Shown one piece after another: positions 36,710 through 48,248 of a stretch of DNA of 64,000 bases. The translations under genes were made by a program, and so were the position numbers. Every line of letters starts with the position of its first letter. Within the stretch, counting starts at the first letter, position 1. The notes below the pieces were generated by a model. That model saw nothing but the letters and a program-made list of their open reading frames with translations. It did no database searches and had not been told where the DNA came from. Source of the stretch: Tricholomella constricta (Eukaryota > Basidiomycota > Agaricomycetes > Agaricales > Lyophyllaceae); contig JAACJP010000001.1 of the NCBI GenBank assembly GCA_013368375.1, positions 2,108,001 through 2,172,000 of the forward strand, given 5' to 3'.

Positions 36710-37540
36710 AGACGCTGAGCATCCCTGGTCTCTCTCCCTTCTGGCCATGATTTAGAAATATCTGATAGTTTATCAATTCCGCCGAGGAGCTGGCAACTGC
36801 TACTGCGTCACGGTCGATCTGGTGGTCATGGACTGCGTATGCCACTATTAGCCGAATTTTATACCCCATTATCGCGTTCTAGTTTGTTCGGCTCAGAAAC
36901 GTCGTCCTCCCCCACAGGAAATAGCAAAAATGTACCTGATCTTCCGTGAACATAGTTTCACCCGTAAATATACTAGCCCTGTATTTTTGCGCCACACACA
37001 TTGCCGAAATCCCACCCTGCTGTCGTCAGCTGGGTTTCCAACGCTCAGCTCCTGGCTCCATTACGCTGTTCGCATTGACATCGTTCACTGCTGAGCCGAC
37101 CTAGCTTTGGGTTTCATGTGAAGGTCACATTATGTAGGTAATCAATTCCATAACGATATCATAAAGCATCTCGAATTACGAAAATTGAACGCAACAGAAA
37201 TTATAAAGATGAAGTACGGTCAGGAAAAATCCCAAAATTCACACTGAAGGTGAGAGACTCACAAAGATCACAATCTATTCCCAGAGGCCTGGAACTGGAA
37301 CCCACGAATACACATATAGATACCAATGGCGCTATACACGCCTATTGCTTCCTCAGCTAGTACGTGATTGAGAGTCCCCTCCACACTTCAGTAGATGAGC
37401 GGAACAGACGCGTTCAGCGCGACGCGTCCGATCATCACATCACTGAACGTGGTGTACTAAATGTAGGTTTGTCGCGCGCCACTGTATCTCTCCCGCCCTG
37501 TTGCCAGCCCACGTTCTTTGTCCTGATCGACCTCCTCTCT
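36710..37540. other. Gene-free spacer before the second HNH island
   Basis: About 830 bp. AT-rich around 37130-37250. No gene, terminal repeat or RNA gene could be supported. Confidence 0.45.
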
Positions 37541-38302
37541 ATGCCTGACCCTCTTCCACGGCCTAATCCACTCAATACCAGCTACAATCCTGTTATTCAT
37601 TCTGCCTACAACCTATGTCTTGACCTCGAGGAGCGCGAAGCTCAAGCCACTCAGCACGGCAGACTTTCCCCTTTGATCAGCGTAAGGTTCTTGGGGTACC
37701 TAATTGTCGAGGCTACGACAAAGGCTGGGCAGCTAGAAATCTCTACGGAAATCATTGGCACAGTTGGAGATCAGGCTTTACAGGCTCTGGCTAACGTTTA
37801 TAAAGACCACTTCATATGTTGTTGTAAGTCTGAATCTTAGTGGAGACCACGCACGCTGCTTAGACTATCGTAGTTTATTCCGCCAAAGGCCGGACTCCAA
37901 CTTCAAGTCTCCATCCTTCTGCCCCCTCCTTTGATGCACAGAAGCAGGCCTACCGACTTTTGCTTGTGCCAACACCTCACAGTCATCAGGCTGCGAAAGC
38001 AAAGGTATCCATCCATCCTTGTCAGCCTTTATTACTCTTTTTTCGCCAAATCACATATGCAGGCCCTGGAACGTGACCATTATCGCTGCGTCCTGACAGG
38101 CAAAATCGACTCTTCTTCGGCGCTAGCAGGACTTGTGGATGATGATGACGGCGCTTCATCACATACCGATACACACGCTGCGTATATATTCGACCGTTTG
38201 ACTAATGAAGACCTTGGAGTACCCAAAAAGGTATAGAATCGGGAGACTCCTAAAAACCGTGAATGACTTGATTTTTTATTCAATTAGGCCGACTACGTTG
38301 CG
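37541..38302 (+). pseudogene. HNH nuclease family gene, copy 2, 5' part
   Basis: A paralogue of the gene at 8229-9471, here on the plus strand. The ATG at 37541 gives MPDPLPRPNPLNTSYNPVIH, then LDLEEREAQATQHGRLSPLI and EISTEIIGTVGDQALQALAN. After an intron the next exon encodes SFDAQKQAYRLLLVPTPHSH and QAAKAK. The following intron ends in a proper CAG (38060-38062) and joins in phase to ALERDHYRCVLTGKIDSSSA. Two defects show. The HNH segment reads THAAYIF where copy 1 has THAAHIF (TAT at 38183-38185), removing a likely active-site His. Similarity to copy 1 also stops at about 38302, inside the exon starting ADYVAS. The missing 3' part lies inverted at 38732-38958. Confidence 0.75.
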
Positions 38303-39182
38303 TCTGAGGCCGGCCGCATGGAAAGGTTCTTGGGTTTTCCGTTTGCGCAGTTACATGTATGACCATGACTGGAGATGGCGGTATTAAACAAGTTTGCAGG
38401 ACTTGTCTGGGGACTCGCCAAGGACACGACGCGTAATGCGTCGGCTATTTCCTTATTCGTCGAATTGCCTTCCTGAGACCGCCTATACCTTACGCCACAG
38501 TCGTGCTCGTTCGTTCATGGTATCCGCCAGTCTTTGCTGAACCTTATATATTTTACATTACATATGTCCGTATTTGCCGTTGCGCCCCCTCAGGCCTCAG
38601 TTCAAGTCTCCTGCAGTGTCGAGACTTGGAACGCGTTTTCGCTCCATTCACGTGAGTCCATACAGAACGGAGGAACGACTGATGGTGTCTGCCTAGGAGA
38701 GACTAGAAGCGACCGCCGTGTATCGGTTGGGGGGATCCTGACGAAAGCCATGGTAAGCAGTCCGCATTGGCATGGATGGATGGATGGCATAGATAGATTC
38801 GTCGCTCACATTTGGATTTCTCTCCAGCCAGAGTGCCAACTTATCGAACAGTGAATGAACTTCAAGGCAAAGGTAAGAATTTTATCCAGTCGATGCATGT
38901 TAGCCCCATTGAGTTCGACAATTTGATCTGGCCAAATCGGTCTAATACGGCATTAACAGGAAACTGCCACCACTACCTTCCGCCCTTGCACATAGCAGAT
39001 CGTCGCTACCGACTTCGTGGTTTAGTGTATCGGATAGATTGAGTGGAGGTGAATAGAGGTGGGAATATATATAACATCCGTACTTTTGAGATAGATAACA
39101 GATTACTTTAGGCAAGAAGAAAGTAGGAGTCTAACGACACAGTGCAAGTCCAAGCAAGTCTATCATCATGCGCCCTACCCAC
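38303..39182. other. Inverted and unassigned sequence in the second HNH island
   Basis: It contains the fragment similar to 11168-11225 (at about 38358-38410), the inverted HNH piece (38732-38958) with a small ATGG microsatellite near 38771-38785, and about 220 bp of leader-free spacer before the SET5 stop codon. No intact gene is present. Confidence 0.5.
38732..38958 (-). pseudogene. Inverted 3' fragment of HNH copy 2
   Basis: This stretch matches 8508-8726 of copy 1 with the same plus-strand sense, so its coding strand is minus, opposite to the copy 2 5' part. It covers the exon around GANIHRLENILTLSLEFHSL (with changes), the following intron and the start of the last exon (GGATCC region, coding DPPNRYT). 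Its right edge (ATTAA) abuts the point where the 5' part lost homology (codons TCT|TTTAAT of copy 1), as expected for an inversion of about 650 bp inside the gene. Confidence 0.7.
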
Positions 39183-40664
39183 CTACTCAACCTGATCGTT
39201 CTTCTCACCCTCCTCAAAGCGACTCATCGACGCCTCGACCTTCGAACCGTCCTTCTCCTCCCCAGCCTGCTCCTTGTGCTCCTCAGGCGTCAATTCCTTT
39301 CCTTCCTCCTCACAGCGCGCACATCCACATGCGAAGCGCCATCCGCGCGCGAGCTCAATGCGTCGCCTGCGCCTGCACTCCACTGCACTCTCGTCCTCGT
39401 GCTTGGTGACGTCGACGAAGGCGACGGTGAGCTCATCACCCTTCTTCAAGTCGCGGTTGGCGATCAGGTGGAGCTCGGTGGTGCCGGAGCTAAACGAGGG
39501 CCGCGCGGAGGGCTCACAGGAGTGCGTCAGGTATGAGGAGAGGGTGTAGAAGGCGCTTCCGATCTGTCGTGCCGTGCCGTAGGGCGTGCGGGTCTTCTCG
39601 ACGTCCTCGGGGCGTGTCGTGGGCTCAGGCTGTGTAAGCAGAAAGCGTGAATATTACGCAAGATATGAGAGTGGAGGAGGACTGACCTTGTCGTCTCGCC
39701 CACCACCGAATGAGACGCCGTAAGCATTGTACGCCATCTTCCCAAGGAGAGTCGCATGTCTTTCGTCCGTCACAAACTGCTCCAGCCCAGGCAAGGCGGT
39801 TTGCAGGATTTCCACCAAGAGCGGGAGTTCCTCTGCAGGAGGCTTCACCTCAAGGTACCTCAGGCGCTCGATGTGGTCCGCCAAGAGATACTCGCCGCCC
39901 TCCGCGTCCGTAAAGTCGCTCTTCTCCGTCGTCTTCTTGCCGCCCTCGACCATCTTGGAGGTCTCTAGCGCCACCTGCCGTGCAATAAATCTCGCAACGA
40001 GGATGGGGGCCGCGCGGCCCTCCTTCTTGATGTACTCGATAAACTTCTCCTGGGCCTTGTGGCGCGCTTCAATAGCAGTCGGGGTGACGGGGGTCGCTGA
40101 GATCTCGGCGGGCAGCGGCGACTCGGTGGTAAAGAGGAGGTTGTGCGATTGGGATTGATTGGCGACGAGGCAAGCTTTGGAGCAGAATGTGGAGGAAAGC
40201 GGATTGAATTCTTCGGAGAGTTCAATAGACATGGGAGATTGGATGATGCGGAAGCAGTGCGCGCAGTGCTTGCCAGATCCCTGGAGGTCAGCATCAAGGG
40301 CAGAGACTACCGGGTTTTCCTACGCTCGGAGTGAGAAGATATTGGGAGAATGCGAAAGTGAATAAAACCTTATAGATGACTTCACCCGCAGCCACGTCCT
40401 TGGTGACGACGACTACTTTCCGGTTCTCGCGAGTCTCGATGGCGACATTGGTGGATTTAGGTGGGAAAGCATCATAATATCCTACACAGCACGTCTCAGT
40501 TTCGAATACGCCTTGTAGACCTTGTTGGCTCACCTTCGACTCGGCTTTTCACCTAAACAATAGTGGTCGTACATGCAAAGGAAAGTGAGAGTATATTAGA
40601 ACACATTGCGATCGGTGGGTGTAGATGGGACAAAATGCGGGCAGGAATAACATCCAATGTCCAT
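39183..40664 (-). CDS. SET5: SET5/SMYD-like SET domain lysine methyltransferase
   Basis: A SET-domain protein of the yeast Set5 type with a MYND-like zinc finger split into the SET domain; yeast Set5 methylates histone H4. I place the start at the ATG at 40664: MDIGCYSCPHFVP...DRN joins through a 53-nt intron to VKSRVEG and then YYDAFPPKSTNVAIETRENR and VVVTKDVAAGEVIY, in phase throughout. Next come the Cys-rich GKHCAHCFRII...FCSKACL, a helical insert (AHKAQEKFIEYIKKEGR region), LLGKMAYNAYGVSFGGG, and the SAM-site block LSSYLTHSCEPSARPSF with ANRDLKKGDELTVAFVDV. The post-SET Cys pair is WRFACGCARCEEEG. A charged Glu/Lys tail ends at 39183. The stop of TOM20 is 65 bp upstream. Confidence 0.87.
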
Positions 40665-40729
40665 GACTACGGGTGACTCCTCATCTCACTTCACCCGAAG
40701 CACTAGGTCAAAGAAGACAGAGGCATTTT

Positions 40730-41508
40730 TTACGTGGTGGCGGGGGTTTGAGAACCCGGGTCGGTGACCTTGTCCCACTCTTGCGAGGAAGCCTCTGACG
40801 GTGGCCCGCCACTCGTAGGGCTCCTCTGCCCATCCTCATCTGGAAGGCTCCGGCCGCTGTTGCTCAGGGGGGAATCATGGGGTGAACTTACGTCCAGGGC
40901 GGTCATGTCCATCACCATCTGAAATGCGATGTTTAGAACGATGGAGTGGCACGGCACAGAAAACAAACCTTGAAGATGGGCTCCGGAACAGTCTTTTGAT
41001 AGATGACGATGAGCTCCACGGGTGAAGGATACACACGAAGAGCGCGGTAGAAGGACATGGCAGCAGCGAGGTAGTTGTCAGGACCTACAAAGGAAGGGTT
41101 GGACTAGAGTTGGTTTAGTCGAATGAAGACGTACCCGAAGCAGCCAATTGTTCACCCATTCCGACATGGGACATGAAGTAGGCCTCCTTCTCCTCAGGAG
41201 TTTGAGGAGCCTGCTCTGCTTTGACCTTCTCGAGAGCCTCCCGCAATGAAGCGGAAGAAACCTCGCCAGAATACGACCCCAGAGACTCCTTCGACTGTGC
41301 GAGAGTTTTGTCTACGCGCTTCTTCTCCTTGCCTGGAGTTTGGGTCAGTTGATAGGTCAGAATGGCTGAGAAACAGATACTTGCGCAATTTCTTGCGAAA
41401 CTGGACGTCATGTCTGCGCTTGTAGTCGAAGTAGGCAGCATAGGCAAGGACACCGCCGACGACGGTGATGCCTGCAATGGTGAGGATGCTGGAGGTGCGC
41501 GAGTCCAT
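40730..41508 (-). CDS. TOM20: Mitochondrial import receptor TOM20
   Basis: TOM20 sits in the outer mitochondrial membrane and recognises presequences. The ATG at 41508 gives the N-terminal anchor TSSILTIAGITVVGGVLAYA followed by the basic FDYKRRHDVQFRKKLRK. After an intron comes an acidic/helical linker (SLREALEKVKAEQAPQTPEE), then YFMSHVGMGEQLAASGPDNY and AAMSFYRALRVYPSPVELI, the single TPR-like receptor fold, and YQKTVPEPIFKMVMDM. The Ser/Pro-rich C-terminus (residues after about 155) is longer than in yeast and likely disordered. At least four exons are needed. It is head-to-head with PP4R3 (317 bp). Confidence 0.92.
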
Positions 41509-41825
41509 CGTGGTCGCAGTCAGTGATTCAACACTCCGTCATGTTCATCCTTTTTTTCTAAAGGCTTATGTAAGCCTTTCCAAACTTCCAAAACCTTCCT
41601 GACACACAACGCGTGGCTAGGGGGAAATAAGTCTATATTGCTCCGATAACAGGCATTAATTAATTACTGGCCCGCGACCGAGGGCGCGACATTGGATTTA
41701 CAGACTTTGAACGGGCGTTGACTGCTCACCACAGCGTGCGCCGGAGTTAATTTGTGGAAAAAGTACCCACGCCCTCGTTGATCGTGTATTATATCTCTTC
41801 CCGCCGTTTTCCCTCTCCGCTGGCA

Positions 41826-44800
41826 ATGAACAGCGACCCCGGCGAGAAAACCCAATCTCAGTCTCTCCTTGCCTCCTTGTCAACGTCTGCCAACTCCTCC
41901 GGTGCTGGTTCCACCGTTTCCGATTCTCAACCGTCCTCAGACTCGGCTGCACCACTCTCGGCCAACACCAGCACACAAGATGCAACCTCGACCGACTCCA
42001 AGACTTCGACAAACCCTCTTCCGGGCTCTAGTGGAACATCACAGAGCACTAGCGTCGAAAGAGGTCCCAGTCAAGTGGCAACAGGGGACAAAGGTCGGAA
42101 ACATGAACCCGAGGGGGCGGAGCAGCAGGAGGCCGTGGGATCGATGAAAGAGGAGGGGGAGGCTTCTTTGGCGCCAGTCAACCAGCAAATAGAGCTGCTA
42201 GAGCATACTCCAGACTCTGTGGTCGACGACGGTCAGGACTGGGTGCCTGATGGTGATCACGAATTGAAACGCGTCAAGGTGCGCCTAAATTCATCCCCCC
42301 CTTTCAGCTCCAGACTCACTCGTCACATTCGCTGGGATCCTCTTTTCCATCTATCAGGTCTACGAGCTTATAGGCGCGCGATGGATGGACCAGGGAACGG
42401 CCTTCTGCTTTGGGCAATTTCAAGAAGAAACCAGCGAAGCACTTCTGATCGCGCGTTCTGAAAGAAGCTACAACAATATCATCCTTTCGACGGTAATCCG
42501 TTCTAACGACGTTTACCAGAGGCAGCAAGGTTCGCACAAATTCCATTTCATGTCTCCCAAAGTACCGCGACCGACTGCCATCGCCCAGATACGCTCATTG
42601 TATGGACCGAGCCAGACGGTGTTGACTATGCTCTCAGCTTCCAAGATCCGGATGGCTGCGCGGAAGTCTGGAATTTCATTTGTGACGTTCAGCGGCACAT
42701 GAACAGTGGAGGTGTGCTTTCTTTTACTTTGCCCAAGGACTATTCCCGAACCGTCTCGGCAGAGGACCAGTCGAACACGACCATCACGTCGTCACCACAA
42801 ATAGGACCAGAGCCCACATCAGTCACTACGGCAAGCATCATTCGCTCCGGCCACCTCCCTCACCCAGAACTGGGTATCATCGGCGAGATAGAGAGAGCCA
42901 TCAAAACACTTACACGGACGCAAACTTTGAAGGAGCGGATATGTGAGTATATCCAACAAGAGGTGAGCACCTGCTTTCACACTCCTTCAAACCCCAGTCC
43001 TTGGACATGTCGCATTGCAACTCGGTGTCATTCAATAGATTACGTTTATGTATCCAATACAGATAGCTGATAGCATACTTGCGTTTCCCCCTGTGGGCCT
43101 GCCAGGAATACATCAAGTCGTTGATTGAGGTGATGAACATTGCCGAGGATATGGAGAGTCTGGAGAACTTGCATGCCTTGTGCAGTATGATGCAAACGAT
43201 ACGTATGTTACCAAACACCTCTAGTTCTGTAGTCGCACTAATCAAGCGCTTTACAGTAATGCTTAATGACCATACGATGTACGAACACATTCTGGAAGAT
43301 GACTTATTTTTTGGTGTCGTCGGAATGCTAGAATGTCCGTCGTCTACCGAAGCGCCTATGTACAACAGAATCACTGACATCTTCACAGATGACCCCGACT
43401 TCCCCAACCACAAGGCAAACTATCGCGAATTCCTCCATCAAACCTCCCATTTTCACCAACCCATTCCAATACGAGACGCCAGCATCCAACGCAAGATCCA
43501 TCACACCTACCGCCTCCAATTTCTGAAAGACGTCGTGCTCGCCCGCGCACTTGACGACTCGACCTTCAACGTCCTCAACTCGTGCATCATTTTCAACCAG
43601 ATTGACATTATCTCACACATACAATCGGACCACTCCTTCCTTCGCGAAATCGTAAAGCTCTTCGTGGACGAATGCATGCTGAGTGGCTCTGGATCGGGCG
43701 CTACACCTGTCAACGCTGCCAGCGGTGGACCAGGTAAGAAGACACCATTACAAACGCCGCTCGTCATAGGCCTCAACGGCAATGGAGACGTCGCTTACGC
43801 CGACAAAGCCGCTGACTCAGATGCAATGGACGTGGATCAAAAACAGCCGCCCACAAGCCCCAAGCTCGCGAACGGCACGACGCCGCAAGTCAACGGACGC
43901 ACCGCACCGACCTCTGCGCCTCCAGCCATACCGCGGCCCGACCACTACGCGTTCGCGCCGCCGGAAAATCTGTCAGAGGAGGAGCTGGCTTTGCGACGGG
44001 AGGTCATCGTGCTAGTGCAGCAGCTGTGCATCATGGGCAAGAACGTGCAGCTTGCCGCAAGGATGGCGCTTTTCCGTGCGCTCGTCGACCGCGGCGTGCT
44101 CTTCGGGGTGCAGTGGGCGATGAACCTCCCCGAGCGTGAGGCGGTAAACAAGCCCATGATCAGCGCGGGCGGAGAGATTCTCGTCGCGCTGCTGGATCAC
44201 GATCTCAATGGCGTGCGCGGACATGTGCTGAAGCAGGTGGTGGCGATTGAGAAGGAGCGGGCTGGGGGGCGGAAGGGTGCGGATAAGGCGGAAACCATTT
44301 TGGAGATGACGTGTAGAATCATGGCGCAGAGCAGGGACCTGGCGGTGCAGAGTCAGGTCGGGGAAGCGCTCAAGGTGTGGATGGATGTACCACCGGGAGA
44401 AGCGGCTGTGGCGGCTGCGGCTGCTGTTGGGACAGAGGCCTCACCGGTGAGATTGTGTCTCCGCCGCCTCTATCACAGAACCTACTGATTTCGTGTTCTG
44501 AAGGGCCTGGGTGGTGCGAACAAGGGCCCGCAACGGAAGGATGATCCTGGAACCGAGCGTTACATGGATTATTTTTACAAGGAATGCCTGCGTTTACTTT
44601 TTAAGCCGTTATTTGACCTCCCTGAGTGGTCAAAGGTCACTGGTCAGTACTCAACACTGTTTATGTCCTGCTTTACCTAATACAAGCATTCCCAGAGCCA
44701 GTGCTACCATTAACTCGGGAACAAACGAATCGATATGTCTATCTTTGTGATCTATTGTACAATTTTGTCGCCCAGCACCACTTCCGCATCCACTTCTATA

Positions 44801-46182
44801 TGCTTTCTAGCGACATAATTGTCCGGGTCGCCAGTCTTCTCAAGGCACGGGACAAGCATCTTCGACACGGTGCGTCCTTTTCACCGTGTGGTTCATGAGA
44901 TTAACGTGCATTTCCAGCGGCCTTCCGGATTTATCGACTCCTCCTGCGGCAGAACAACCAAAACATACACAACCAGATCATAAAGCATGATATCCTGAAA
45001 CCCATCCTCGACTTGACAATACAGGAATCACGGCGCGACAACCTTCTCAGCTGCTCTTGTCAAGAGTACTTTGACACCATCCGAAAGGTACGAATTATAC
45101 CTAGATCAGGAATTTTGGCACTCGCTGATTTTGTCTTCTGATTTCCAGGAGCAGATGAAGGAACTTGCCAAACACTGCATGTCAAAGTATGAAGCTGAAA
45201 TCCGAAGACTCGCCCAGAGCCCGCTTGGCGGTCGACGGTTCGAGCAGTTCATTGCTTGGTGGCAATGGGAGATGATACAACTGAACAAGGAGCCGGTGCC
45301 GGAGGATTCGAAGTCTGAGAAGTACGGCCGTCATCTTTTCGTTGCAATGGTTTCCCAGGTAATTGATTCGTTGATTTTCACAGGCCTGTCGATTCGCGTG
45401 GCTGGCCACAAGGTCGGGCGTTGGATGCAGAGGAGGAGAATTACTTCAATGCAGACGATGACGAGGAGGAAGATCATATTCCTGTTGTCGGGCAACCATG
45501 GCCGAAGATTGCAATGGTTGGCACCCCACCAATGTCAAACAACCTGTTGAAACGCAAGCGGCGGATGGCGGTGGGGAATAGTCCCAAAGGATACAGACCG
45601 CCATTGCGGGCGCCTGCGTTGGGAGCGTTGGTGGACTATGGAGAGGAAGATGAGGAAGACGATCGACCGCCTCCGCTGCTGTCGAAAAGGGCCAGTTCAC
45701 CGCAGGCACAGCAGGGTACATCGTGGTCGCCGTCACCAGAGGTGCCTGCGAGTCCGAAATTATCACATCGTCAAGTGCCAGGGACCTCGTCCGGGCCTCC
45801 ACCTAAGCGAGTAAGCACAGACGACGACGATGACGATGATCTGTTGGAGGCGCTTGCGAGGGCCAGATCGAGACCGCAATCGCCAGCGCCCGGCATGATG
45901 GCGTCTATGGATTTCTTGCGAACGAGTGAGAAGCGGCGACGGGGAGACGATAGTGATGACGATGATGAGCTGATGGCGCGCTCGAGCAAGGCGAAAAAAC
46001 CGGACTTGGGGACGCAGAAGGAGAGGTTTGGTTTTGGGATTATCGGTCGAACAAAAAATGGAGATGACCCACCGCAAAAGAAGATCAAGGTCAAGCTTGG
46101 AGTGTCGAGCTTTGCGGTGGCCTCGACGCCTTCAACGCCCGTGTCTTCAGAACCGGGCGCGAAGGACGGGGACACGGGATAG
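41826..46182 (+). CDS. PSY2: Protein phosphatase 4 regulatory subunit 3 (PSY2/SMEK)
   Basis: PP4R3 targets the PP4 catalytic subunit to substrates in DNA-damage recovery and other pathways. The ATG at 41826 opens a Ser/Thr-rich leader of about 140 residues. After an intron comes the PH-like EVH1-type domain ([60 protein letters not shown]). The SMK-1 region begins at about [20 protein letters not shown] and continues with [28 protein letters not shown] and [17 protein letters not shown], followed by ARM-like helices to [17 protein letters not shown]. The last join is GAGAA|GTACGG...ACAG|GCCTGTC, giving [20 protein letters not shown]. An acidic, KR-rich tail follows ([27 protein letters not shown]), typical of the family. 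Confidence 0.93.
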
Positions 46183-46410
46183 GGCTGCTGCGCTGTATTT
46201 GCTCATGTTACATGTTATATATGATTCTTTCTTCTTCTTTTCCTACGTGTTTCATTGCATGCTGATCGAAATCCAGTGTTGTATAGACTTGATATCATCT
46301 ACCTATTTTACGATTCAATTCTTCATGTTCTCGCCTCTCAATCGCCTCTCGTGACACGACGCGTGACCAGTCGTGTTTGTGACTTTTCTTAAGCTTTCGA
46401 TCTATCCACA

Positions 46411-48248
46411 ATGTTCAAGAGCACAGATCGGAAGGTTTTCCACGACGACAAAGAGCTCGCCCAGGTTACGAAACACAGCCCTGTCAAATATCCTTACAGA
46501 TTAAACTTGTATGTCCAACGACACGTGGGAGTCATCCAAGGCTGACGATAGATTTTCCTTAGCTATGATAGACCCCCACTCTACGATGTGACCGTCGAGG
46601 AGTTCGAAACGTGTGCGCTGGATCGTCTCCGTATACTGGCCGAAATAGAGTCTTCGGCTGCGAGGAACAGGTCATGGGAGGAGCTCAAGACAGTGACAAA
46701 TAAGCAGTGCACGAATCACCTCCCATTACAGACGACAGGTACTCAGGAATTGTTAGAGTCGCAACGGAGGAAGGACCATCTGGGCCATTTTGTGTTGAGG
46801 CTTGCATTCTGTCGATCGTACGTGCAGCTGGCGTGTTCCAACTTCACACTTCTGATGTGGCCGACAATGAAGGGAGGATCTACGACGGCGGTTCATCAAA
46901 GCGGAATCGACGTTGTTTAGAATTCGATACGATGGCGATAACACCGAGGAACGACAGCTGTTTTTGAACTCCAGAGATTTCAATTGGATACCTGTAGGCC
47001 CCATAATTAGTCTCCGCATCGACTCTGTGACCGAACGCAATGTAGGTCGATGCAGCGGAGAAATCAAAGTATCGGAGAGAATTATTGGCGTCATATTCAG
47101 GCTCGAAGAATGAATCCGTCCGGGAGCAGGCTTTTGACACTGAAAGGTATTACAAGGTACGAGGATTCCGCTAAAGACTTATGTCCTGGTGCCGATAGTA
47201 AGTCAGGTGAAATGGACGCGTGTTCCGGATCTCGTTGAGAAACGGAAAGTTTTCCTGAAGGCAGGCTGGGCATACGTACCTGGGAAAGAGCAATCCAGCA
47301 TCGTTTTTCAGGAGTTTGAGGTGCACTTAGCCAAAGCGCTCGAGGTAAGACCTAAATGTTATCGCTCAAATGCTGGCTAAATCATCTACAAAAAGTTGAC
47401 CGCACGATCACTACCTCGACTCGACGAGGACTCACGGCTTGTCCCCATACTCGACAACCTGTCGCAGGGTTTCTTAGCTGGTGTTCCGTCGGAGTGGTCT
47501 GGTTCGGGAGAAGCCATTAACGGCGACGAAATCAAAGCTGAAATGGTCGATGATTTGGCCAAAAGGCACTTCCCGCTATGCATGCGGAGCATGCATGACA
47601 ACCTACGAAGAGATCACCACCTCAAGCATTTTGGGCGGTTGAACTACGGATTGTTCCTGAAGGTTCATCAGGCTTTACAAAGACTCTCGGATTTATACTC
47701 ACCAGTCTTTTAGGTGCTGGGATTGTCGATAGAGGAAGCTGTTGTGTTCTGGCGGAAATCTTTCGACAGGATAACGGATGACAAGTTTAACAAAGAATAC
47801 AAATATAACATTCGTCATTCATACGGATTGGAGGGCAAACGCGCAAACTACGCCGCTAAAAGGTATGCTGATTTAGCCGCATGCCCCATGGATACTACTA
47901 ACGCAGAAATATAGTTGTCAACAGCTCCTTACATCAGGTCCGTCGGACCATGGCTGTCCGTATCGGCATTTTTCGTTGGAGAACCTTCAGACAGCGCTCC
48001 TCTCCACTTACTCGTCGCGCGGTTTGACATCAGCCGACCTGCCAGAGATTGTGGCGACAGTCAAGGCGGGCCACTACCACGTCGCATGCACGCGAGTGTT
48101 CGAGATGACGCATTCTTCTTTTGGAGTCAAAAAGGGAGAGGGCACTGGTGGTGGCGAAAGCATCACGCATCCCAATCAGTATGCAGCGAAAAGTATGGAG
48201 CTGTACAAGGTGCAGCAGGACAGTGCTGAGAAGATGCTTGTTGAGTAG
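46411..48248 (+). CDS. PRI2: DNA primase large subunit
   Basis: PRI2 binds the small primase subunit and DNA polymerase alpha, and its C-terminal [4Fe-4S] domain is needed for RNA primer synthesis at replication origins and lagging strands. The ATG at 46411 gives MFKSTDRKVFHDDKELAQVT, then PPLYDVTVEEFETCALDRLR and DHLGHFVLRLAFCRS. Introns are many and short. Later exons hold VKWTRVPDLVEKRKVFLKAG and WAYVPGKEQSSIVFQEF. The four likely cluster cysteines are present: HFPLCMRSMHDNL, the SCQQLLTS exon start, HGCPYRHF and HVACTRVFEMTH. The C-terminus contains ITHPNQYAAKSMEL, a family signature. The region between 46820 and 47215 has several short exons whose edges I did not settle. Confidence 0.9.

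Noticed and set aside
39710..40158. Overlapping plus-strand frames in the SET5 region
   Set aside because: Antisense to the SET domain, which has intact motifs on the minus strand.
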